A stretch of 6,044 bases of DNA from Actinomycetes bacterium (GTDB lineage: Bacteria; Actinomycetota; Coriobacteriia; Coriobacteriales; Eggerthellaceae), in the NCBI GenBank assembly GCA_023395755.1, contig JAEWYG010000191.1, forward strand, positions 1 to 6,044, written 5' to 3'. Shown here piece by piece: positions 1-5,024 of this stretch (positions within the stretch are counted from its first letter, which is position 1; every line of letters starts with the position of its first letter). The position numbers and the translations under genes are program-made. The notes under the pieces were generated by a model. It did no database searches. It was not told the origin of the DNA and saw only the letters and a program-made list of their open reading frames with translations.

Positions 1-245
1 GATGAATCCTTCTTAGTACGCACCGCGTTTGCTGGATGTTCATCCATGCCGATAACCTGCGTTGTTACCTGAGCCTCACAGCGTTCATGCATGGCAGCAA
101 AAGGGTTTACAATCTCTGCGGGTCCACACAAGACAACCGATAATCGCGCATCAGCAGCGAGCGCATCAGCCACACCTTCCAATACAACCTGAGGGGCGTT
201 ATCTCCACCCATGGCATCTACCGTAATGGTGACCTTATCTGACAT
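1..245 (-). CDS. plsX: Phosphate acyltransferase PlsX, N-terminal part (gene runs off the left edge)
   Basis: PlsX converts acyl-ACP and inorganic phosphate to acyl-phosphate, the donor for PlsY in the first acylation of glycerol-3-phosphate. It acts in the cytoplasm at the inner face of the membrane. The 81 residues visible start MSDKVTITVDAMGGDNAP, with the family's N-terminal VDAMGGD signature at residues 9-15. Residues 67-81 (GMDEHPANAVRTKKD) match the conserved stretch that reads roughly M-x-E-x-P-x-x-A-x-R-x-K-K-D in the family. The ATG at 243-245 is well supported: AGGAG at 252-256 lies six bases upstream. The C-terminal three quarters lie beyond position 1. The gene follows rpmF, the common bacterial order, but a strong terminator lies between them, so it probably depends on readthrough or a promoter I could not identify. 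The identification is secure from the signature alone. Confidence 0.93.
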   Translation of the reverse strand, partial: MSDKVTITVDAMGGDNAPQVVLEGVADALAADARLSVVLCGPAEIVNPFAAMHERCEAQVTTQVIGMDEHPANAVRTKKDS

Positions 246-251
246 AAACAG

Positions 252-256
252 CTCCT
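252..256 (-). promoter_or_regulatory. Ribosome binding site of plsX
   Basis: The minus strand reads AGGAG six bases before the plsX ATG. This near-ideal Shine-Dalgarno site fixes the start at 245. Confidence 0.8.
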
Positions 257-286
257 CTTGCTTGACGGCTTCCCTATTCTTAACCA

Positions 287-332
287 GAAAAAGCCTCCTG
301 ACACTGCAGCAAACGCTGAAATGCCAGGAGGC
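287..332 (-). terminator. Strong intrinsic terminator after rpmF, before plsX
   Basis: On the minus strand GCCTCCTG (332-325) pairs perfectly with CAGGAGGC (300-293). The stem continues inward through five more pairs, two of them G-U. After one mismatch, four further pairs (CAGC with GCTG) close on a GTTT tetraloop. Five T residues (292-288) follow directly. This is a textbook Rho-independent terminator reading in the rpmF direction, about 40 bases after the rpmF stop and 42 before the plsX start. The plus strand has no T run after the stem, so it is one-directional. It could also act as an attenuator that sets the L32 to PlsX ratio. Confidence 0.85.
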
Positions 333-372
333 CTATCAATACAAGTCTCAGCGCAAGCGCTGGGAGAACGGG

Positions 373-552
373 CTAGTCCGTCTCGATGACTTCGCGGTTC
401 TTGTAGAAACCGCAATTGCCACATACGCGATGCGGGAGCTTCACTTCGCCGCACTGCGGGCATACGGAACGAGCAGGCGCCGCGACCTTGTCGTTTGCGC
501 TGCGACGGTTGTGGGTGCGAATGCGGCCCATTTTGCGCTTAGGTACTGCCAT
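373..552 (-). CDS. rpmF: 50S ribosomal protein L32 (bL32), zinc-ribbon form
   Basis: bL32 is a small protein of the large ribosomal subunit. The reading frame gives 59 residues starting MAVPKRKMGRIRTHNRR, the classic L32 opening (AVPKRK...S/T...R..R). The first 25 residues are strongly basic. Cys31-x-x-Cys34 and Cys44-x-x-Cys47 form a zinc ribbon around a CPQCGEVKLPHRVCGNCG core, so this is the zinc-binding paralogue type. The length agrees with the family (about 55-65). The ATG at 550-552 has GAAGGAG (561-567) eight bases upstream. Neighbours are plsX downstream, as in most bacteria, and yceD upstream but separated here by a 2.8-kb diguanylate cyclase gene. A strong terminator follows the stop. 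Identification is by sequence pattern and context, and is secure. Confidence 0.96.
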   Translation of the reverse strand: MAVPKRKMGRIRTHNRRSANDKVAAPARSVCPQCGEVKLPHRVCGNCGFYKNREVIETD

Positions 553-560
553 GATCTATG

Positions 561-567
561 CTCCTTC
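561..567 (-). promoter_or_regulatory. Ribosome binding site of rpmF
   Basis: GAAGGAG on the minus strand lies eight bases before the rpmF ATG. It sits just downstream of the leader hairpin at 574-592, so the two could influence each other. Confidence 0.75.
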
Positions 568-573
568 TTCAGC

Positions 574-592
574 CGGACGAGCCGGTCGTCCG
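574..592 (-). promoter_or_regulatory. Leader hairpin upstream of the rpmF ribosome binding site
   Basis: CGGACGA and TCGTCCG form a perfect 7-bp, G+C-rich stem with a 5-base loop (CCGGC), in what should be the rpmF 5' leader. It ends six bases before the Shine-Dalgarno site. No T run follows, so it is not a terminator. It might shield or present the ribosome binding site, or be a protein-binding element, but any regulatory role is inference. Confidence 0.45.
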
Positions 593-621
593 TACTCGCT
601 TAAGTAAACACGCGAAGTGGT

Positions 622-650
622 ATGTTACCAAAGAAATACCTACCTCGCAA
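622..650 (-). promoter_or_regulatory. Candidate extended -10 promoter for rpmF
   Basis: The minus strand reads TTGCGA (650-645), a 17-base spacer, then TAACAT (627-622), preceded by TGG, which gives the extended -10 TGn motif. Each hexamer matches four of six consensus bases. The start of transcription would fall near 615, giving a leader of about 60 bases. A 5-bp inverted repeat (AGTGC/GCACT, 650-662) touches the -35 box and could be an operator. Assigned from pattern only. Confidence 0.45.
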
Positions 651-706
651 GTGCTCCGCACTACAATTTCCTAAACGATAGGGAGACTCCACCGTCTAGA
701 ATTTCA

Positions 707-734
707 ATTGTACCGAAAAAATCATCGAAAACAA
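707..734 (-). promoter_or_regulatory. Second, weaker candidate promoter upstream of rpmF
   Basis: The minus strand reads TTGTTT (734-729), 16 bases, then TACAAT (712-707). The -10 matches five of six and the -35 three of six. It would act in tandem with the extended -10 element at 622-650. The gap 553-782 is AT-rich in this part, so chance matches are likely. Confidence 0.25.
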
Positions 735-782
735 GATGTAACCAGCACCACGATACACACCGCGATACCGAGAATGCTTCGA

Positions 783-3569
783 TCATTCTTCTTGTGAATC
801 AAAAAGAATCACCTGGTTTCTACCTCCACGTTTCGCACGATACAAGGCAAGATCGGCTTGATGGTAAACACGAGAGAATTCAGGAGCTTCACCACAAAAT
901 AGCGTGGCACCTATGCTAACCGATTGTCGCAGTTCGCTTGTAAGCACACGATCCAAACAATTGCGCAAGCGCTCGAGCAAGCTAGTAAGTTCCTTATCGC
1001 CGCGAATATTCGCGAGACAGAACACGAATTCATCGCCCCCTAAGCGACCCACGATATCACCTTGGCGCAAAATTCCACGCACATCTTGAGCTACATCTCG
1101 CAACACACGATCTCCGTAAGCGTGTCCTTCGGTATCATTGATATCTTTAAAGTGATCAATATCCATCATTACCAACGCATGACACGCCGCCCTATCTCGC
1201 TCAACCAATTCAGTAAACTTTTGTTCAAAAGCGGAACGATTAAGAATACCCGTGAGACCGTCAATTTCGGAGCGTTCTATAAGGCGAAGCTCCTTTACCT
1301 TTTTTTCGTTAATATCTCGCACTACCACAAAAGCTTTCAAATCATCATTATCAGCATACTTCACCACCTGGACACTCAACCTATACCACCGATACTCCCC
1401 CTCATGAATCAAGCGGAATTCAAGATCGTGCGTATAGACACCTCGGTAAAAACTTTTTGTCAGATCAACTCGGTTCAAAATTTCAAACACCTGAGCACGT
1501 TCGTCTTCATGGATAAATTTCCCGTATTCGGCAGCCTGCGCATCTAAGCCGGAACTGTGAGGAAGAGAACCTACTAATTTGCCAGACACCTTCTCTATCT
1601 CGTCTTGCGATAGATTACACTCAAAGGTGGTTACCTGATCTTCCGCAATCATCTCAGAACTCTGTATGAGCCGTTCATAAGCCAATTCTTTTTCGCGTTG
1701 ATCGGTTACGTCATAAAACGAGATAACAGCCTGATCAGGCACCTCTCGCTTGTCGCAAACAGTAGTAAAGTCAAAACGGTACCAGCGATAAGCAGCTGAA
1801 TCGAGCGGACGTAAAGACAATACCGCCGTCCCATGCGCATCACCTCGATGGATTGCTTCAAAAAATTTTCGCTGCGTCACACGACTGTTTTGATTAATAA
1901 AACCAAGGGCAAATAATCCTTCAATAGGTTCTTCACACTGTTTTGGCATGCCAAATTTTGCAACTGCCTTAACGTTGGCGTAGAGGCACCGTCCTTTAAT
2001 GTCATAGCGCATAATATACTTGTCGCTTTGTTCCGCTGCCACACGGAACTCCATCTCACTCACACGCAGCTTATCTTCAGCGGTCTTTCGCAGGGTGATA
2101 TCGGTCAGTGTTGAAACAATTTCATTTTGTTCAGGTAAATAGTTACTAGTGATTAATAAATAAATCAACGCACCCGATTTATGCCGGGCACGTGTTTCAA
2201 TTTCAAACGTACGCATGCCTTCCTGAATTTTATCTAACAGCTCTTGTCGTAAAGATTGGCGGTCTTCAGGATAGAAAATGTAGTCGAATTCGCTAAGACC
2301 TCGTTGTTTTGGCTCGTCGGGCTCGTAGCCAAACATGCGATATAAATAATCGTTAGCATAAGCAATCGAAAACTCTTTTCCGTAGTTCAATCGACATATG
2401 CCACAGGGAATGGTCTGAGAAAGTTGCTCGAAGGATAGGGCACGATTCAAGGCACCCCAACTCAGCGTTAGCACGAATACGAATATAGCGCACTTAAACA
2501 AAATCGAGTAAGTATGAATTGCTCCAAAATAAAATGCTACAATCGCCCCAACTACCACAGCTACAAACACAGAAAGCCCCCACGCCAATTCAGGCACGCG
2601 AAGAGCTCCACTTGCATCACGATCCTGCCAAACATAGACGAAAATGGCCACCAACCCAGCGACAATAAAAAAATGAGTTAAGGGGAGCATAAGGGAAAGT
2701 GGCTGAGCAAACCCTATCGCAGCAACAACCGACGAGAAAAAAGCGAGCAAAAACCCGCAAGAAAGAACCTGCATGACCATCCGACTACGAGGAATTCGTT
2801 CGGCAAAAAACAGAGAAAAAGGAATGGGAAGCAACATGAAGCTATAGAACGACAAGAAATAACAAGCATCATTGTAGGGAGCAAAAATAAAAACAACGTT
2901 ATCATCCATAAGCATCCAAAAAGCACTCAGGAAAATAAACACTGCCAACCAGAACAAAATAAGATCAACACCAAAACCCTGATGTCTCTTGAGAAAAAAA
3001 CTAGCAACGAATATGCCAAACGCAAGCATGATCATAAAGCACGCAATAGCAGTAGGAATAATACTTTTATTAGCGAGATGAAGCGTCAAGGCATTTTTAC
3101 TTGCAATCAAGGTCTCCTCAGGAACCCTGTCTCGACTGCCATCACTTTTTGTAATGTCGAGTGTGATGGTCTTCCCGGCCATTCCCTCTGAAAGAGGAGC
3201 GACTATCCATACACCCACATAGTCAATACCAAAAGTCCCGTTGTAAAACACGCCCTCGACATTCAGCGGTTCCCCGTCGACCGAAAACTCTACCGCATTA
3301 TGCTGCGACCGCATATACAGCACCGCATCACTAGGCAAGGGATCAGGAAGGGTCTTTGACACGGTAATCTCGGTAGTTCCCTCTGGATAAAACTCTCCAG
3401 CAAGATTAACGAATCCTTCCCCATCCGACAGTTCCCAATCATCTGAATACGAAAGTAGGGCATTATCGCTATTCGCAGGATTTCCCACAGAAACAAAGAA
3501 AGCAAAAAAAGCTATACCTACCGTAAGGAGGGAGGCAATAATAAAGAGAAGATTGATTAGCCGCCTCAT
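783..3569 (-). CDS. Membrane diguanylate cyclase: extracellular domain, 7 TM helices, three PAS-like domains, GGDEF
   Basis: A predicted receptor that makes c-di-GMP from two GTP (928 residues, numbered from the ATG at 3569). A basic start and helix (about 5-29) lead to a beta-rich extracellular domain (about 30-165). Seven hydrophobic segments follow, near 169-193, 201-221, 235-256, 264-288, 291-314, 329-350 and 354-374, resembling the 7TMR-DISM receptor plan. Three PAS-like units (about 380-497, 503-628, 637-757) each end in a PAC-type strand (LTDIT, YDVTDQ, VRDINE). The GGDEF domain (767-925) holds DIDHFK at 803-808, an intact GGDEF at 844-848 and the inhibitory RxxD site (RQGD) at 835-838, and ends in the usual ALYRAKRGGRN. 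There is no EAL domain. A GTG at 3578 is an alternative start, but AGAAGG lies only 3 bases from it against 11 from the ATG. The gene has its own promoter region and separates yceD from rpmF. The domain function is secure, the ligand unknown. Confidence 0.92.
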   Translation of the reverse strand: MRRLINLLFIIASLLTVGIAFFAFFVSVGNPANSDNALLSYSDDWELSDGEGFVNLAGEFYPEGTTEITVSKTLPDPLPSDAVLYMRSQHNAVEFSVDGEPLNVEGVFYNGTFGIDYVGVWIVAPLSEGMAGKTITLDITKSDGSRDRVPEETLIASKNALTLHLANKSIIPTAIACFMIMLAFGIFVASFFLKRHQGFGVDLILFWLAVFIFLSAFWMLMDDNVVFIFAPYNDACYFLSFYSFMLLPIPFSLFFAERIPRSRMVMQVLSCGFLLAFFSSVVAAIGFAQPLSLMLPLTHFFIVAGLVAIFVYVWQDRDASGALRVPELAWGLSVFVAVVVGAIVAFYFGAIHTYSILFKCAIFVFVLTLSWGALNRALSFEQLSQTIPCGICRLNYGKEFSIAYANDYLYRMFGYEPDEPKQRGLSEFDYIFYPEDRQSLRQELLDKIQEGMRTFEIETRARHKSGALIYLLITSNYLPEQNEIVSTLTDITLRKTAEDKLRVSEMEFRVAAEQSDKYIMRYDIKGRCLYANVKAVAKFGMPKQCEEPIEGLFALGFINQNSRVTQRKFFEAIHRGDAHGTAVLSLRPLDSAAYRWYRFDFTTVCDKREVPDQAVISFYDVTDQREKELAYERLIQSSEMIAEDQVTTFECNLSQDEIEKVSGKLVGSLPHSSGLDAQAAEYGKFIHEDERAQVFEILNRVDLTKSFYRGVYTHDLEFRLIHEGEYRWYRLSVQVVKYADNDDLKAFVVVRDINEKKVKELRLIERSEIDGLTGILNRSAFEQKFTELVERDRAACHALVMMDIDHFKDINDTEGHAYGDRVLRDVAQDVRGILRQGDIVGRLGGDEFVFCLANIRGDKELTSLLERLRNCLDRVLTSELRQSVSIGATLFCGEAPEFSRVYHQADLALYRAKRGGRNQVILFDSQEE

Positions 3570-3658
3570 ATAACTCACGCCCTTCTCAGAGAGACGGATG
3601 GGGACTCCTCGCCATCAAGGTGTCATCGCTGCACCTATCTCCACAGCAAGTGCGTTTC

Positions 3659-3664
3659 ATTATA
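3659..3664 (-). promoter_or_regulatory. -10 element of the diguanylate cyclase gene
   Basis: A perfect TATAAT on the minus strand, after the terminator of the yceD unit and about 90 bases before the start codon. I see no good -35 box 16-18 bases upstream (TATCGA at 17), so it may need an activator. An 8-bp palindrome CCTTAAGG at 3699-3706, just upstream of where the -35 would fall, is a possible binding site. The predicted leader is about 80 bases and can form several short stems. Confidence 0.45.
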
Positions 3665-3735
3665 CTAAATACCTCTTTTTCTCGATAATCTATTCTGACC
3701 TTAAGGCATGAAAGACAAAAACTGTAATGTTTCTG

Positions 3736-3778
3736 ACAAAACAAAACGGAAGCCGCCAAAGCTTCCGTTTTGTTTTGT
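3736..3778 (-). terminator. Perfect 18-bp inverted repeat, terminator of the coiled-coil/yceD unit
   Basis: ACAAAACAAAACGGAAGC (3736-3753) and its exact reverse complement (3761-3778) flank a 7-base loop. The loop-proximal part (CGGAAGC/GCTTCCG) is G+C-rich. The outer part is an A/T-rich stretch that supplies the U-rich tract on either strand, the form seen in bidirectional intrinsic terminators. It begins about 30 bases after the yceD stop and precedes the diguanylate cyclase promoter, so it separates the two transcription units. No convergent gene exists here, so only the minus-strand role has an obvious use. Confidence 0.88.
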
Positions 3779-3809
3779 AGCAAGAGAGGTGCCTTTTAGA
3801 TGAGGTGCG

Positions 3810-4364
3810 CTACTCGTTCTGCTCGAACGGAAACTCCTTCAACGCGGCAAAAGGATTAAGAGAGACATCCTCTTCCCCCTCCTTTGCAGGAGCACACCCG
3901 CAGTCACCATCGTTTAAATTGGAACCACACACCGGACAAAGCCCTCGACACTCGTCGTCACAAAGCGGCACGAGCGGAAACTCCATTAACAGCGCGGCTG
4001 TAATAAGTGGCTCAAGGTCAATCGTCTTGTTTTCGGGTAACACCTCAAACTCGTCACCCTCCCTGTCCTCAGAAACAGCGTCTTCGGCATCAAACACATA
4101 GTAACCCTCAATCTCACCGGTGACCGCAAAGGTAAAATCATCCACGCAGCGTGCACACGATGTCTTAGCCTCACCTTCTACCGTACCAGTCACCAAGAGA
4201 GCGTCACCCGTATTTGTGACATCAACCTGCCAGACAAGCGGAACTAGAAAATCGTACAAGTCAGGCCCGGCCTTCATAATACCGGCAGCGTACGTACCTT
4301 CAAAGTGGGAACTCTCCGCTGGCGCGAAGAGTTCGGAAGGAAGCTGAATACTCGTCGCGTTCAT
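3810..4364 (-). CDS. yceD: YceD/DUF177 family protein, cysteine-rich, ribosome-linked
   Basis: A member of the DUF177 family, which is tied to 23S rRNA accumulation and ribosome biogenesis and is usually encoded next to rpmF. The exact biochemical activity is not known. It has 184 residues. A beta-rich N-terminal half carries the Cys70-x-x-Cys73 pair (SCARC), followed by a strongly acidic linker (92-108). The family's C-terminal cysteine block is present: Cys135, Cys139, Cys143, Cys146, Cys155 and Cys157, in LCDDECRGLCPVCGSNLN and DCGC. The tail LNPFAALKEF corresponds to the usual D-P-R-x-x-x-L end. The start ATG (4362-4364) shares its A with the TAA stop of the upstream gene, and I see no good Shine-Dalgarno sequence, so translation is probably coupled. 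A strong terminator follows. rpmF, its usual next gene, lies 3.3 kb away behind the diguanylate cyclase gene. The family call is firm, the function inferred. Confidence 0.9.
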   Translation of the reverse strand: MNATSIQLPSELFAPAESSHFEGTYAAGIMKAGPDLYDFLVPLVWQVDVTNTGDALLVTGTVEGEAKTSCARCVDDFTFAVTGEIEGYYVFDAEDAVSEDREGDEFEVLPENKTIDLEPLITAALLMEFPLVPLCDDECRGLCPVCGSNLNDGDCGCAPAKEGEEDVSLNPFAALKEFPFEQNE

Positions 4365-4837
4365 TAGCGACCCGAAGCCAAAGAGTTGGCGTTCAGTCGG
4401 TCACGACACCGACGAACGTTATTAAGTAGCGTATCCATGCTCTGTTCGACATGACCGAACACCTCGTCGGCATAGTCCTCGGCGCCAGCGCGTGTCTGAC
4501 GTTCCAGTTCACGAGCGTCGGCCATAATTTGGTCGGCCTGCTGCTGGGAGATACGTACGATCTCTTGTTCGCTTGCAATAGTCATAGCTTGGCTGCGTGC
4601 ATCTTCGATCATACGATTTGCCTCAGCCTCAGCATCGTCCAGTAGGCTCTGGCGCTCACGCACGATCTGACGTGCCTGTGAAAACTCGCTGGGGAACGTA
4701 TCGCGGATCTCGTCCATGATCTCGAATGCTGCGGCAATATCGACTTGACGCATATTGCCCTTACCAAAGACCGGCTTCGAATCCTCGAGGAGGATCGAGA
4801 GCTCTTCGAGCAGCCCCAAGACTCCTGTTTCGTCCAT
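4364..4837 (-). CDS. Small coiled-coil protein, DivIVA/SepIVA-like (often labelled ATP synthase subunit B-like)
   Basis: 157 residues, no membrane segment. Residues 1-55 form a short N-terminal region (LLEELSILLEDSKPVFGKGN, then IMDEIRDTFPSEF). Residues about 55-145 are an Ala/Glu/Arg/Gln-rich coiled coil with repeats of the RERQSLLDDAEAEA and ADQIMADARELE kind. This resembles the actinobacterial DivIVA-family proteins, including SepIVA of mycobacteria, that scaffold cell-wall growth and septation. SepIVA is likewise encoded directly upstream of a DUF177 gene. Automatic labels such as ATP synthase subunit B probably reflect coiled-coil similarity only, since no membrane anchor is present. I chose the ATG at 4837 because GGAAGGA lies five bases upstream. 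An upstream in-frame ATG at 4867 has no Shine-Dalgarno site. The stop overlaps the yceD start by one base (TAATG). The coiled coil is certain, the cell-growth role is inferred. Confidence 0.82.
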   Translation of the reverse strand: MDETGVLGLLEELSILLEDSKPVFGKGNMRQVDIAAAFEIMDEIRDTFPSEFSQARQIVRERQSLLDDAEAEANRMIEDARSQAMTIASEQEIVRISQQQADQIMADARELERQTRAGAEDYADEVFGHVEQSMDTLLNNVRRCRDRLNANSLASGR

Positions 4838-4842
4838 GATTG

Positions 4843-4849
4843 TCCTTCC
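4843..4849 (-). promoter_or_regulatory. Ribosome binding site that decides the coiled-coil gene start
   Basis: GGAAGGA on the minus strand is five bases from the ATG at 4837. It argues against the longer reading from 4867. Confidence 0.7.
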
Positions 4850-4872
4850 ACCCTGCTCGTGCTGCATTTCAT

Positions 4873-4887
4873 GTGCGTTTGGCGCAC
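4873..4887 (-). promoter_or_regulatory. Inverted repeat in the leader of the coiled-coil gene
   Basis: GTGCG, five bases, then CGCAC: a perfect 5-bp G+C-rich repeat between the predicted transcription start (near 4914) and the ribosome binding site. It could be an operator or a small leader hairpin. At this length chance cannot be excluded. Confidence 0.3.
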
Positions 4888-4920
4888 GGGTATATCCCTA
4901 CTGCGTACATGCGTCATGGT

Positions 4921-4949
4921 ATTCTAGCAGGTTTGACAGAATAACCCAA
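4921..4949 (-). promoter_or_regulatory. Extended -10 promoter of the coiled-coil/yceD unit
   Basis: The minus strand reads TTGGGT (4949-4944), 17 bases, then TAGAAT (4926-4921), preceded by TGC, which forms an extended -10. The -10 matches five of six consensus bases and the weak -35 three of six. It lies in the 187-base gap between coaD and the coiled-coil gene. The rest of that gap shows no clear coaD terminator, so readthrough from coaD remains possible. Confidence 0.55.
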
Positions 4950-5024
4950 CGTCAATGCACAAACCGCGCACATTTTACCCGGTCGGAAGCCCGCTGTCAC
5001 GCATCTGTTCCCCTACTGGCAAGC

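Noticed and set aside
211..607. Plus-strand reading frames over plsX and rpmF
   Set aside because: They are antisense to two clearly recognised genes, have no ribosome site and show no family resemblance.
716..738. Terminator directly after the cyclase gene
   Set aside because: CATC/GATG with an 8-base loop precedes six T residues, but a 4-bp stem is too weak to call.
1062..1547. 161-codon plus-strand frame inside the cyclase gene
   Set aside because: It is antisense to the third PAS-like and GGDEF regions, its translation is compositionally skewed (Ile, His, Ser, Phe) and no motif is visible.
783..3569. Horizontal transfer of the cyclase gene judged by base composition
   Set aside because: Hand counts of 60-base lines give 40-53% G+C inside the gene, but a line within coaD is also 40%. 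Composition varies too much here to argue transfer.
3570..3660. c-di-GMP (GEMM-type) riboswitch in front of the cyclase
   Set aside because: The conserved core sequences I would expect of that class are not readable here. Only short generic stems are present.
3586..3783. 65-codon minus-strand frame between yceD and the cyclase gene, and its 24-codon Cys-containing tail
   Set aside because: Its first third is encoded by the terminator hairpin. The shorter version starts inside the TATAAT box and lacks a ribosome site, so neither is likely to be translated, although the stop falls just before the cyclase start.
4838..4867. Longer N-terminus of the coiled-coil protein (start at 4867)
   Set aside because: No Shine-Dalgarno sequence precedes that ATG, and the extra ten residues overlap the strong ribosome site of the ATG at 4837.
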